A DNA stretch of 61,188 nucleotides from Paenibacillus gorillae (GCF_000513275.1 NZ_CBVJ010000033.1:1-61188), one strand, 5' to 3'; counted from the stretch's first letter, positions 26,572-36,059 are shown. Notes: a model not told the origin generated them from the letters alone. Program-made: numbers and translations.

Positions 26572-27899
26572 TTCCCATCCTCCGCTCCTGATAGCTTGGC
26601 CGGAAAAAGCAAGGCAACAGAGGTTCCCGCGCCAATCACGCTGGTTAGCTCCGCCGTTCCTCCACTTTTGCGCATTACATTGTAAACGTAAGAAAGTCCT
26701 AGGCCAAAGTTGCTGCCCCGATTTTTTGTACTGTAAAAGGGTTGGAACACCTGTGCGATGGTACTCGGTGGTACGCCTTCTCCTGTATCCTGAACTATTA
26801 ATCTGAAACTCTTCTTCTCTGCTGTTAGCCGGATCGTGAGCAAACCGCCGTCCTGCATCGCCTCAATCGCATTCATCAGAACGTTGCCGAGTGCTTCGCT
26901 GACGTGAAGCGGGTCTCCAAGTAGCGTCGGCCGGACCACATAATCAACTGACACGACAATTCCCGCTTGCTCGAAAACGGACCCATGCTGCAGCAGACAA
27001 CGATCTGCTAATTCATCCAGCCGGTACCTCTGCTTAGCCAAAACGAGCTCTTTAGTCTGGCTATGCATCCGTTCCGCCATTTGCAGCAAATGGTCCGAAG
27101 CATTGGCAATGATCTGAAGATGCTGCTTGGATACGGCGTCACTGTCCGCCAGCGAGTACTTCAGATTTTCTGAGCTTAAGGCGATTTTGCCGATTTCGTT
27201 TTTAATCGAATGGTTGAGCAGCGTCGTCCCGGAGCTTGCAGTCTTCATTGCGTCTTCCAGCGGATCACGCTCGAACCGGAGCTTCACGCCAAGCACGCCA
27301 ATTGCAAAGCTGCCTAGCAGCGCAACGGTAAGCGAGAACAATATAAAAAACGATATATAGCGGAAAAATTGAAAATCCGGAATAAATATATTCGCAACGT
27401 TAATAAAGACGAGCACCGCGATAACGGTAGGAACGATAATGACAGTAACAATCAAGCGGCTCCTCCGCCTCTTCCTGTCCTCTTCCCGCCACAATGCCCA
27501 TAGCAGCAGAAAGCATGCCGTTAAATAATAAGGAGCGGTCCATAGTAACAATAGTCCGTATGGAATTTCGAATACCTGCCTGCCGGAAGAAGCCGCTAGA
27601 ATTGTAGCTGCCGGAGGCAGGAGCAGCAGCAGCTTGGCGTACAGCCGTGCCTTCTTGCTCCGAATCGACTCCGAATAAACGATGCTGAACAGGAGCACTC
27701 CATATGGCGTGATTGTATGATTCAACAGTTGAACGGCATGTCCCGCCGCCCTGTAACCGGCTTCATACAGTGTATCTGCAACGCCGCCGATTGAAGCGAA
27801 GACTAGAAACGCCGCCGCCCATCGGTTCGGCTCGCTGCGCGGATTCGCGGCAGCCACGACGGCCGCCGCCGCAAGCAGCGCGAAAAAATAAAAAAGCAT
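26568..27899 (-). CDS. Multi-span sensor histidine kinase
   Basis: A 443-residue kinase. The N-terminal 220 residues contain about seven membrane spans, without a large extracellular domain, so the signal is probably sensed in or at the membrane. The phosphoacceptor region reads LLNHSIKNEIGKIALSSENL (about 230), with His in an NHSIKNE context. The ATPase domain has NVLMNAIEAM, DTGEGVP, FYSTKNRGSNFGLGLSYV and a C-terminal strand. The kinase core is closer to NtrB/SporB-like types than to the HisKA_3 kinases that usually partner NarL-type regulators, yet the ATGA overlap with the regulator makes pairing clear. AGGCGG lies seven bases before the ATG. Confidence 0.85.
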   Translation of the reverse strand: MLFYFFALLAAAAVVAAANPRSEPNRWAAAFLVFASIGGVADTLYEAGYRAAGHAVQLLNHTITPYGVLLFSIVYSESIRSKKARLYAKLLLLLPPAATILAASSGRQVFEIPYGLLLLWTAPYYLTACFLLLWALWREEDRKRRRSRLIVTVIIVPTVIAVLVFINVANIFIPDFQFFRYISFFILFSLTVALLGSFAIGVLGVKLRFERDPLEDAMKTASSGTTLLNHSIKNEIGKIALSSENLKYSLADSDAVSKQHLQIIANASDHLLQMAERMHSQTKELVLAKQRYRLDELADRCLLQHGSVFEQAGIVVSVDYVVRPTLLGDPLHVSEALGNVLMNAIEAMQDGGLLTIRLTAEKKSFRLIVQDTGEGVPPSTIAQVFQPFYSTKNRGSNFGLGLSYVYNVMRKSGGTAELTSVIGAGTSVALLFPAKLSGAEDGK

Positions 27900-27970
27900 A
27901 GCGATACCGCCTATTCAAGTAAGTGATAGCGTAATCGTATCATAAGCGATTACAGTCATCACCTGTTATT

Positions 27971-29041
27971 TCACGCATTGGGCATTTTCCCCATCATATA
28001 GGTGATGAGCAGCTTTGCCGTATTCACAACTGCATCGGCATGCGTACGCTCCATTCCATGGGATGCATGTACGCCAGGGCCGATAAGCGCAGCACGGACA
28101 TTGCTTCCTCCCCGCAAGGCAGCAGAGGCGTCAGAGCCGTATTGCGGGTAAATGTCCACCGCATGCTTAATGCCCGCTGTTCTAGCAAGCTCAATAAGTT
28201 TTGAAGTCATTTCATAATCATACGGTCCTGATGAATCTTTGGCACAGATCGACACATCATGCTCCGTGGTCGTCAGATCGTCCCCAATCGCTCCCATATC
28301 GACCGCAATCAGTTCCGTAATATCAGAAGGCATATAGGCGTTGCCATGACCAACCTCTTCGTATGTGGAAAAGATAAGTTTGACGGTACGTTCCGGACGA
28401 ATGCCTGATCTCGACATCCATTCCAGCACGCCAAACAGCGCGGCTACACTCGCTTTGTCGTCCAGATGGCGGGACTTGATCCAGCCGTTCGCAAGAAACC
28501 GCGTGCGCGGGTCCCATGATACGATATCGCCCGGCTGGATGCCAAGCTTCGATACGTCCTCCTTGGAGGCAACCTCCTCGTCAAGACGAATCTCCATGTT
28601 CGCCTCTTCTCGTTTCCAGTCACGAGCTTCCGGATAGACATGGACGGAAGGCTTGGTCGACAATACCGTCCCTTCATATTGACGGCCGTCGCGTGTATGA
28701 ATCAGACAATATTCGCCTTCCACTGTCTGCATTGCATATCCGCCGATTGGCGTAAAGCGCAGCATGCCATTTGGTTTTACAGAGCGAACCATAGCGCCAA
28801 GTGTATCGACATGGGCCGTGAGGGCGAGCGTATTGCCGCTGTCTTCCAAAGTGCCAGGAATGGTAATGATGCCATTGCCTTTTGGCGTCCGCTCCATCGT
28901 CCAGCCCAGCTTGGCAGCATCCGCTTCCAGCAGCTTCATGATTGCCATACAGTAACCACTTGGACTTGGCGTAGCGAGAAGCTCCGCCAATCGCTCCAAT
29001 ATGTAAGCTCGATTCAAGTCAGGTTGAAATGTATTTGTCAT
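27971..29041 (-). CDS. M42-family metallo-aminopeptidase
   Basis: A 356-residue cytosolic di-metal peptidase of the M42 (glutamyl aminopeptidase/TET/FrvX) family. The metal and catalytic residues are in place: His in ALTAHVDTLGA (about residue 78), bridging Asp in SRHLDDKAS, catalytic Glu-Glu in STYEEVGHGNA, Asp in AVDMGAIG and the last His in GVHASHGMERTH. Length is normal. The ATG at 29041 follows AGGAG by eight bases; a GTG three codons earlier is too near the ribosome site. It is monocistronic. The exact substrate specificity is not deducible. Confidence 0.9.
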   Translation of the reverse strand: MTNTFQPDLNRAYILERLAELLATPSPSGYCMAIMKLLEADAAKLGWTMERTPKGNGIITIPGTLEDSGNTLALTAHVDTLGAMVRSVKPNGMLRFTPIGGYAMQTVEGEYCLIHTRDGRQYEGTVLSTKPSVHVYPEARDWKREEANMEIRLDEEVASKEDVSKLGIQPGDIVSWDPRTRFLANGWIKSRHLDDKASVAALFGVLEWMSRSGIRPERTVKLIFSTYEEVGHGNAYMPSDITELIAVDMGAIGDDLTTTEHDVSICAKDSSGPYDYEMTSKLIELARTAGIKHAVDIYPQYGSDASAALRGGSNVRAALIGPGVHASHGMERTHADAVVNTAKLLITYMMGKMPNA

Positions 29042-29162
29042 CTTACTCACTCCTTCAGCTCTATCCCGTCATTTTACCATATCCTATGCACCGGCTAAAA
29101 TATGGAGTAAAATCACTTTGTTGTACTTATTCGCTATCTGATAATTTCATGGAGGACTTCGT

Positions 29163-30398
29163 ATGCTGCTCAATCCACATACACGATATGTATTTATAGC
29201 AATCAAATGGCTTGCTTTAGCAATCGCAGCCGGACTTCTCGCCGGTACGGCATCCGCAGGTTTTCTGGCATTACTGGAAGGCGCTACAGAACTTCGCATG
29301 ACACATGGCTGGCTGCTGTGGCTGCTCCCGATAGGGGGAGCTATCGTCAGTTGGATGTATTCACGGTACGGGAAGGAAGCTGGCAAAGGCAACAATCTGC
29401 TGCTCGAACGGATTTACGAGAGCGGCGGTACTGCGGTGCCGCTTCGAATGGCGCCGCTCGTGCTGTTTGGCACGGTCGTTACCCATCTGTTCGGTGGCTC
29501 GGCAGGTCGCGAAGGCACAGCCGTACAAATGGGCGGCAGTCTGGCGGACGGATTAAGCAGGCGTATTGGGCTAAGCGCCCCTGAACGTCAAATCCTGCTC
29601 ATGTGCGGCATCAGCAGCGGCTTCGGCTCCGTATTCGGCACACCGCTTGCCGGCGCGGTATTCGCACTAGAGGTCGTCGCCCTCGGCTTTTTGCATTATC
29701 GTGCAGCCATTCCTTGCTTGCTGGCCAGCTTTGCAGGCCACTTCACTGTACTTGCATGGGGTGTCCGGCATGCCTCCTATTCCTGGGGCGAGGTTCCCGC
29801 ATTCAGCTTGATGCTTCTCCTGAAAATAGTAATAGCCTCCATCCTGTTCGGGCTGACAGCGTGGCTGTTCAGCGCTTTGACGCACAGGATAAAGGCTATG
29901 ATGACAAAATGGTTTCCGAATGCCCCGCTCAAAAGCTTCATCGGCGGCGCAATTATTATCGCGCTCGTCTTTGTCTTTGGCACTCGGGATTACTTGGGCT
30001 TAGGCCTGCCCTTATTAGAGCAGTCCTTCGAGCAAGCCGCCTCTCCTATAGTATTCATAGCGAAGCTTCTCTTCACGACAGTTACTCTTGGAGCAGGCTT
30101 TCAAGGCGGAGAAGTGACGCCGCTGTTCGTGATCGGCTCTACACTTGGCAGTACGCTTGGCGGTCTGCTTTCCGCCTCCGTGCCCTTGCTTGCCGGGATC
30201 GGCCTAATTGCCGTGTTCGGGGCAGCAGCCAATACGCCGCTCGCAAGCGTCGTGATGGGCATCGAGCTGTTCGGCATCGACGGCTTTGGGCCGCTTTATA
30301 TGCTAATCGGCTGTGCCATCGCCTACTTCTGCTCCGGCCGCGGCGGCATTTATAGCTCACAGCGGCCCCGATTTCAGTTCATGGATCTTAGAAAATAA
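29163..30398 (+). CDS. CLC-family anion transporter, fluoride-type
   Basis: A 411-residue CLC transporter with about ten or more spans. The gating glutamate is Glu117 in GGSAGREGTAVQMG. Two positions point to the CLC-F fluoride/proton antiporter branch rather than a chloride channel: GKGNN (74-78) takes the place of GSGIP, and GREGT replaces GREGP. The third signature reads GAGFQGGEVTPLF. By family it would export fluoride in exchange for protons. No fluoride riboswitch was recognised upstream. GGAGG lies seven bases before the ATG. It converges on uppP with an 11-base overlap of coding ends. Confidence 0.82.
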   Translation: MLLNPHTRYVFIAIKWLALAIAAGLLAGTASAGFLALLEGATELRMTHGWLLWLLPIGGAIVSWMYSRYGKEAGKGNNLLLERIYESGGTAVPLRMAPLVLFGTVVTHLFGGSAGREGTAVQMGGSLADGLSRRIGLSAPERQILLMCGISSGFGSVFGTPLAGAVFALEVVALGFLHYRAAIPCLLASFAGHFTVLAWGVRHASYSWGEVPAFSLMLLLKIVIASILFGLTAWLFSALTHRIKAMMTKWFPNAPLKSFIGGAIIIALVFVFGTRDYLGLGLPLLEQSFEQAASPIVFIAKLLFTTVTLGAGFQGGEVTPLFVIGSTLGSTLGGLLSASVPLLAGIGLIAVFGAAANTPLASVVMGIELFGIDGFGPLYMLIGCAIAYFCSGRGGIYSSQRPRFQFMDLRK

Positions 30399-31257
30399 AT
30401 ACGAAGTAGATAACGGCCGCAAGTACGATCCGATAAATCGCAAACGGCAATAACTTAATGCGGTTAATTAGTTTCAGGAAGAAACGGATCGAGATTAGCG
30501 CCACAACAAACGCCGCAATAAAGCCGACGATGAAGAACGGCAGTGCATCCATCGTAAAGTATTCCAAGTTTTTGTACAGCGACAAGATACTGGCGCCGAA
30601 CATAATCGGCACGGCCATAATAAAGGTAAAGTCAGCCGCCGTACGGTGGCTGAGTCCCATCAGTACGCCCCCCGAAATGGTTGAGCCGGAACGGGAAAAG
30701 CCTGGCCACAGCGAGAAGCATTGAATGAGGCCGATAACGAGCGCCTGCTTGTACGTAATTTGGTCGACCGAATCGACCTTCGGTTTTTTCGAGCTGTAAA
30801 AATCCGCGATAATCATTAATATTGCACCTACTACTAGACCAATCAGTACGGTAGCAGTCGAGAACAAATAATCATCGATATAATCTTCAAACAGGAGACC
30901 AAGAACAGCTGCCGGAATTAAACCAACGATAACTTGCGCAAGCTTCAGACGCTTTTGACCTTCGACTGCTGTTGGAGCCGCTTCTCCGCCTCTAAGGCCC
31001 TTCTTATTGCCTAACAGCTTGTTTAAACCAAGCAAATCAATAAATCTTTGGCGGAATACGATAATGACCGCTAGAATGGAGCCAAGCTGAATCACGACTT
31101 TAAACGTATTGGCTACATATTTCGTTAGAAATTCCTCGGATTTCAGCCACATGTCGTCGACGATAATCATATGTCCCGTTGACGAGACCGGCGCAAACTC
31201 CGTAAGTCCCTCTACCATGCCGAGAATAAATGCTTTTAAAAGTTCAATAAAATCCAT
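30388..31257 (-). CDS. uppP: Undecaprenyl-diphosphate phosphatase
   Basis: A 289-residue UppP/BacA membrane enzyme that recycles undecaprenyl diphosphate to the monophosphate lipid carrier of wall synthesis; over-supply gives bacitracin resistance. Both active-site regions are present: EGLTEFAPVSSTGH (residues 16-29) and PGFSRSGSTISGG near residue 190. About eight spans are predicted, and the C-terminal YRIVLAAVIYF is typical. AGGAG precedes the ATG. It lies directly downstream of a BceAB-type transporter gene on the same strand, 140 bases away, so both lipid-carrier functions map together. Confidence 0.94.
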   Translation of the reverse strand: MDFIELLKAFILGMVEGLTEFAPVSSTGHMIIVDDMWLKSEEFLTKYVANTFKVVIQLGSILAVIIVFRQRFIDLLGLNKLLGNKKGLRGGEAAPTAVEGQKRLKLAQVIVGLIPAAVLGLLFEDYIDDYLFSTATVLIGLVVGAILMIIADFYSSKKPKVDSVDQITYKQALVIGLIQCFSLWPGFSRSGSTISGGVLMGLSHRTAADFTFIMAVPIMFGASILSLYKNLEYFTMDALPFFIVGFIAAFVVALISIRFFLKLINRIKLLPFAIYRIVLAAVIYFVFIF

Positions 31258-31399
31258 TGCTGCTTGATCTCCTTTGTTTAACGGGTTATATTCCTTGCGC
31301 TGCCGCGCAATTCCTTATTCATAATAGCATATTGCGATTACCTGCGCGCTCCTTCGAGCTTTTTCGCAATTTACGAAGCTGTGACCATAGTTCCAGCAG

Positions 31400-33349
31400 T
31401 CAGCTCATTCTTTTCCTCAAATTCCGTAAATACCGCTGCCGGATAAAATAAAAGTAAGCCAGCTGAGCGGCTACAAAGCTTGCCAGCACAATTATAAGCT
31501 CAGCAGCAACGGACAAATAGAACATTGTCTGCAGCGCTGCGAACGCGAACAGGCTGTGCACGACTGCCACACCTGTCGGAACGAAGAACAGAATAGCAAG
31601 CTGCCTCGTTACGATAACGGCCAATTCTTTATCCGTCAGGCCCAGCTTGGCAATCATCGCATATTGCCTGCGGTCATAATCCAGATCGGAGTATAGCCGG
31701 AAATAAAGGAAGCTTCCTGCGGCAAGGAAGAACATAGCTCCTATCAATAGCGAGATCAGCAGCATCATGCTGTACAAGCTTCTCTGCACCTCATACAGCG
31801 TTCCGCTTACCGTGATGGCATAAGGCGCCTCAGTCTGGTAACGGACGAGTCCGTCTTTCGCCAATTGTGCACCAATCCCTGCTGTCTCCTTATAGTCCGG
31901 AACATAGAACCCGGTATACCGGTCTACGGAATCCGGCACGATGCGTTCAAATAAGGCGTCGCTTACGACGATACCGCCGAATTGGGCTTCAAGCTCAATG
32001 TCCAGTTTAGCTGATAAGTAGTTCGGAATTGGAACCTGCGACGTGTAGCCGATTTCACGAATCGTTATGCCGGGCTGGTCAATAAGCAGATAGCTATCCT
32101 TCTTGCGGGCGGCTATAAAGCTTCTCTCACGCTGTGTGGTCAGAATGACGAGTCCTTCCCCGTCCTCTAGCGGTTTCTCATCGAAAGTATGTCCTGCCAG
32201 CTCGACTGCCGTCTTGTAGTCTGAGAGCCGGATGATCGGGAGCGTCTGCAGCCGCTTGGGCGTGCTGGTACCCCGAACCTCGACATAATGAATTGGCATC
32301 TCTGCAACCTTGTACGGAATTCCCTTCGACGCCAATTCCCCTTTCAATTGCTCCACATGTTCTTCTTCCACCTGACTGCCCTGCTTGGCTATATAAGCGA
32401 TCGCCGACGGGTAATCGTCCAGAAAGGATCGCAGCAGCGTATGAGTGGAAGCGAATACCCCTACGGAACAGAACGAGACTGTCGATAAAATCGTCACCAT
32501 GAAAAACATCCGGGCATTATCCTTGAACCGATGCGCCAGACTGGCAATTGTAACGACATTGGTGCGCCGCCAGGACAAGGGACGATACTGCTTCAGTCTT
32601 TGAACGGCCAAGCCAATGAACTGTGCATACAGTAAGTATGTTCCGCAGACCGTCATAGCTACGACTGGAATCACGCGATAATAGACCGTGGTAGCGACCG
32701 ACGTAGCTGCCAGCACATAGCTTGCGGCAAGCAGCAGGATCGCCAGTAAGGCAAGTGATGCCGACGGTTTTTGGTTCGCCTTCGGCCGCTGCCCTGCCTG
32801 AAACAGATCCACAAGCTTGCTGGACCCCAGCATCGCAGATGTAATGAGCGAGATGGCAACAAACAATGCGGTGAATGATCCGATGGTCCAAAACAGCGGA
32901 GACGCTGTTACTTGAAACGGCAGGGATGGAATGTCGAGAAAAGCACTGCATACCATCAGGAACAGCTTTCCGGTCAACAAGCCTGCGACGATGCCAAGTC
33001 CGATAGCTGCAATTCCGATCAGCATATTCTCCCAGAAGACGAGGCTGCCGAGCTGCCGTGTCGTCATTCCATGCATCCGGTATATGCCAAACTCCCGGCT
33101 GCGGCTGTTCAGAAAAGAACTGACTGAATACAGCACGAACAGAAAAGCAAACGCGTAGAGAATCCATTCTGCTCCCACCATCGCATTCACAGCCGAGTCT
33201 GCCAGCAAACCGTCTTTAATGGCCGGATGGCTTGTGAACAAGGCACATACGAAAAAGATCATGACGGAGAAAGCACTGCTGATGAAATAAGCGGCATAGG
33301 TTCGTTTGTTGCGTATGACGTTTCTAAGGGCGAACGAAAGAAAGGTCAC
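31400..33349 (-). CDS. bceB: BceB-type ABC permease (peptide antibiotic detoxification)
   Basis: A 649-residue FtsX-like permease. Ten spans are predicted with a large extracellular domain between spans 7 and 8 (about residues 310-520), which is the hallmark of BceB. The N-terminus MTFLSFALRNVIRNKRTYAAYF is typical (read in part). With BceA it frees lipid II-cycle intermediates from bacitracin-like peptides, and it also passes flux information to the BceS-type kinase. The start is a GTG, eight bases after GGAGG, inside the end of the ATPase gene (26-base overlap), so translation is coupled. The symbol is by family; the actual drug is not known. Confidence 0.86.
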   Translation of the reverse strand: MTFLSFALRNVIRNKRTYAAYFISSAFSVMIFFVCALFTSHPAIKDGLLADSAVNAMVGAEWILYAFAFLFVLYSVSSFLNSRSREFGIYRMHGMTTRQLGSLVFWENMLIGIAAIGLGIVAGLLTGKLFLMVCSAFLDIPSLPFQVTASPLFWTIGSFTALFVAISLITSAMLGSSKLVDLFQAGQRPKANQKPSASLALLAILLLAASYVLAATSVATTVYYRVIPVVAMTVCGTYLLYAQFIGLAVQRLKQYRPLSWRRTNVVTIASLAHRFKDNARMFFMVTILSTVSFCSVGVFASTHTLLRSFLDDYPSAIAYIAKQGSQVEEEHVEQLKGELASKGIPYKVAEMPIHYVEVRGTSTPKRLQTLPIIRLSDYKTAVELAGHTFDEKPLEDGEGLVILTTQRERSFIAARKKDSYLLIDQPGITIREIGYTSQVPIPNYLSAKLDIELEAQFGGIVVSDALFERIVPDSVDRYTGFYVPDYKETAGIGAQLAKDGLVRYQTEAPYAITVSGTLYEVQRSLYSMMLLISLLIGAMFFLAAGSFLYFRLYSDLDYDRRQYAMIAKLGLTDKELAVIVTRQLAILFFVPTGVAVVHSLFAFAALQTMFYLSVAAELIIVLASFVAAQLAYFYFIRQRYLRNLRKRMS

Positions 33350-34094
33350 GAATGTCGCCTCCGAGCAGCGACAGCATGTCGATGATGTTCTGGAAAAACT
33401 GCTGTCTGCTGTCTCCTTTATAAATTTCGTTATAGAACCTTCCGTCCTTTACGAAAATAACCCGGCTGCAGTAGCTCGCTGCCACCGCATCATGCGTCGC
33501 CATCAATACGGTTGTTCGCTCCTCCGCATTCAAGGCAGAAATCAACGACATCACATCGCCTGCCGATTTGGAATCCAGATTGCCTGTCGGCTCGTCGGCC
33601 ATCAGCAAAGCGGGATGGTGAATTATCGCTCTAGCGATTGCCGTACGCTGCATTTGCCCGCCAGACAGCTCGTAAGGAAATTGTTCGCCGTTTGCAGTAA
33701 GCGACAGCTTCTGCATCACTCGCTGCAAGCGCTGCTCTGACTCTTGGACTGGAATTCCGTCGAGCAAAAGCGGCAGCGCGATATTTTCCTCCACCGTCAG
33801 CGTATCCAGCAGATTGAACTGCTGGAAGACGAAGCCAAGCTCCCGTCTGCGGAAAAGCGCCATCTCTTCCTTATTTAGTGAGTGCGGGTCATGTCCGCGC
33901 AGGCTGACTGAGCCTGCCGTCGGTTCGTCGATTGTTGCGATCACGTTCAACAACGTTGTTTTCCCGCTGCCGGAAGGCCCCATAATGCCTACAAATTCGC
34001 CTTCCTCAACAGAAAAGTGCAGATGATCCAGCGCTGTACGGGCTACTTTTCCCTCATAAATTTTTGTTAATTGATTCACCTCAAGCAATGCCAA
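33324..34094 (-). CDS. bceA: BceA-type ABC ATPase
   Basis: A 256-residue ABC ATPase. Walker A is GPSGSGKTT near residue 39, the signature YELSGGQMQR near 140, Walker B LLMADEPTGNLD near 160, and the H-loop MATHD near 198. The start is TTG, nine bases after a very strong AGGGGGTGA. It is the partner of the overlapping BceB-type permease. A candidate BceR operator lies about 85-100 bases upstream, between this gene and the kinase, giving the usual inducible bceAB promoter arrangement. Confidence 0.92.
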   Translation of the reverse strand: MALLEVNQLTKIYEGKVARTALDHLHFSVEEGEFVGIMGPSGSGKTTLLNVIATIDEPTAGSVSLRGHDPHSLNKEEMALFRRRELGFVFQQFNLLDTLTVEENIALPLLLDGIPVQESEQRLQRVMQKLSLTANGEQFPYELSGGQMQRTAIARAIIHHPALLMADEPTGNLDSKSAGDVMSLISALNAEERTTVLMATHDAVAASYCSRVIFVKDGRFYNEIYKGDSRQQFFQNIIDMLSLLGGDIRDLSFVRP

Positions 34095-34168
34095 CTCGCC
34101 GCTTCACCCCCTGCCGCCCTCTTGCAACCAGTATATCGAATACTGGTACGCGCTTTCTATTTATGCAG

Positions 34169-34195
34169 CTTACAGTTTCCTTACTAAATTGTAAG
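34169..34195. promoter_or_regulatory. Candidate BceR-type operator
   Basis: CTTACTAAATTGTAAG (34180-34195) is an inverted repeat with TTACW-N4-TGTAA spacing, close to the TNACA-N4-TGTAA boxes known for BceR-like regulators. Another half-site CTTACAG lies at 34169. It sits just after the kinase stop and upstream of the ATPase gene, as expected for a regulator-controlled bceAB promoter. Confidence 0.55.
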
Positions 34196-34196
34196 G

Positions 34197-35207
34197 TTAG
34201 ATGCCATTATTGAAGAAACGCTTGTTAAACCGGATCGTTACCGTCGTTCCTTCGCCAGCCACAGAATTGATCTCAACAGTATGCCCTAGCTTTTCGCATA
34301 TTTGCCGGACCAAATACAAGCCCATGCCCGTCGATTCTTCGTATCTTCTCCCGTTCTCTCCTGTAAAGTAGGCGTCAAACACTTTCGGCAGATCGCTTTT
34401 CGGAATACCGATGCCTTCGTCCCGTACTTCAAGAAGGGTCTGCTCCCCGCTTAGATAAGCGTTAAAATAAACCTTCGTACCTTTGCCCGCCGTATAGCGA
34501 ACGGCATTCGTAATTAGCTGAGCGATAATGAAGCTTAGCCATTTGTCATCCGATGCGACCGTTAATTGCTTGCCGATATCGATTTGCGGATAGACGCTGC
34601 TGCGGATGAACAGCCGTTTGTGGCTGGAGGTTGCATTCCGAATGACGGTTTCAAGGACTAGCTGCTCAACATGCAAGTCATGCTCGAAACGATCGAGCCT
34701 CGACGTGTAGAGAACCGTCTCCAGCCCCTTGCGAAGCCTGTCCAGCTCGTCGCCGATGGCGCGAAACCGGCTGTCATCCTCTTCTTGTATCAATAAATGA
34801 ATGACCGAGATCGGTGTCTTCATCTGATGAACCCATTGATTGACAAATTGGCTATGCTCTTCGTTCTTATGCTTCAGTTGGAGCAGCTCCGACTGATAAA
34901 GCTTGAATTGGCTTTTTTGCAGCTGATGAAGCGCCTCGGCTAACGGTGTATATTGTTTGGCAGCTGCCGCACCTGTCGAATAGGATGCCAGTGAACCGGC
35001 AGGTGCAGATAATTGCTTATAGAAGGTCCGATTCGATAAATAGCGGTACACCAAGTAGATCAACAGAATACAGCCGCTCAGCAAGGCCGCATAGATGGCC
35101 GTGTCCAGCTTATGAAAGCCATCGAGCCAGTAAACAAGTCCTGTTACTAGCAGTTGGCATACATAAATGAGAATAAGCGAGCTTTGCTCGCGCAGAAACA
35201 GCTTCAC
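34197..35207 (-). CDS. bceS: BceS-type intramembrane-sensing histidine kinase
   Basis: A 336-residue kinase with two closely spaced N-terminal membrane spans (LILIYVCQLLVTGLVYWL; AALLSGCILLIYLVYRYL) and almost no extracellular loop, the intramembrane-sensing type that depends on the BceAB transporter for input. The phosphoacceptor His is in NQWVHQMKTPISVIHLL near residue 132. The ATPase has IIAQLITNAVRYT, RDEGIGIPKSDL and STGMGLYLVRQI. It starts with GTG overlapping the regulator stop (GTGA). It forms an operon with the regulator. Confidence 0.92.
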   Translation of the reverse strand: MKLFLREQSSLILIYVCQLLVTGLVYWLDGFHKLDTAIYAALLSGCILLIYLVYRYLSNRTFYKQLSAPAGSLASYSTGAAAAKQYTPLAEALHQLQKSQFKLYQSELLQLKHKNEEHSQFVNQWVHQMKTPISVIHLLIQEEDDSRFRAIGDELDRLRKGLETVLYTSRLDRFEHDLHVEQLVLETVIRNATSSHKRLFIRSSVYPQIDIGKQLTVASDDKWLSFIIAQLITNAVRYTAGKGTKVYFNAYLSGEQTLLEVRDEGIGIPKSDLPKVFDAYFTGENGRRYEESTGMGLYLVRQICEKLGHTVEINSVAGEGTTVTIRFNKRFFNNGI

Positions 35208-35908
35208 TGCGCCAGCCCCCAGTCAGGATTGAGCCGATAGCCTTGGCCGCGTATCGTCTGCAAGGCATGCTCGATTCCGAGCTGCGCCAGCTTTTTACGT
35301 ATACGGGTCATATAGACATTAAGCGTGTTGTCATCTACAAAAGCTTGGTCATCCCAGATCGTCTCTAGCAGCCGGTCCCGGCTGACGACCAGACTTGCGC
35401 GCTTCATTAATTCATTCATCATTTTCATTTCTGTAAAGCTAAGCTCCACAGATTGCGACTGATAGTTCAACTGCAGCCGTTCGGAATCCAGCGTCAAACC
35501 GCTAACGTCCAAGATGCGGTTATCTGTCTGCGCTGCTGCATAGCTGCCGTAAGCACGCCGGAGCTGGCTGTTTATTTTCGCGGTTACAATCTCATAATCG
35601 AATGGTTTGGTCATATAATCATCTGCGCCATTCTCTAGCGCCATCACTTGATCCATCTTCCCCTCTCGGGCGGAGATGAATAGAATCGGGCAGGTGGACG
35701 AGCTTCTGATCTGTCTGCACCAATAATAGCCGTCGAACCGGGGAAGATTGACGTCCATCAGTACGAGATGAGGTGAATATTGCTCGAATTGCTGCTTGAC
35801 CGTCTCGAAATCCTGTACGGCACGTGTCTCGTAGCCGAATTTTTGCAGATGATCCTCCAGCAGCCGGACAAGATGTTGATCATCCTCCACAATAAAAAGT
35901 TTGAACAC
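35204..35908 (-). CDS. bceR: BceR-type OmpR-family response regulator
   Basis: A 234-residue regulator. The receiver starts FKLFIVEDDQHL and has the phosphoacceptor Asp in HLVLMDVNLPRFDGYYW and Lys in MTKPFDYE. The winged-helix domain follows (SFTEMKMMNELMKRASLVVS; DDNTLNVYMTRIRKKL; TIRGQGYRL). I prefer the GTG at 35908, as it gives the standard N-terminus behind AGGGAAG. An ATG 13 codons upstream is possible but would add an unusual tail. It would activate the bceAB promoter in response to peptide antibiotics that target the lipid II cycle. Confidence 0.9.
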   Translation of the reverse strand: MFKLFIVEDDQHLVRLLEDHLQKFGYETRAVQDFETVKQQFEQYSPHLVLMDVNLPRFDGYYWCRQIRSSSTCPILFISAREGKMDQVMALENGADDYMTKPFDYEIVTAKINSQLRRAYGSYAAAQTDNRILDVSGLTLDSERLQLNYQSQSVELSFTEMKMMNELMKRASLVVSRDRLLETIWDDQAFVDDNTLNVYMTRIRKKLAQLGIEHALQTIRGQGYRLNPDWGLAQ

Positions 35909-36059
35909 CTGCTTCCCTACCCTTCCCTCTAAACCTATCTTCTTCATTATTCACGAATAAACGCTGTATCGCAAATGTTTTGGCTGGCGATCACCCGCTA
36001 TCTTTTCCAGCACGGATAGGCACATACCGCTATAAGATAGAGCACAAGCTCGACATCTA

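Noticed and set aside
29050..29162. Fluoride riboswitch before the CLC gene
   Set aside because: No conserved crcB-type sequence pattern or pseudoknot arms are visible in this short region.
29603..30355. 250-codon plus-strand frame inside the CLC gene
   Set aside because: Out-of-frame shadow, Arg/Ser/Leu-rich, without motif or ribosome site.
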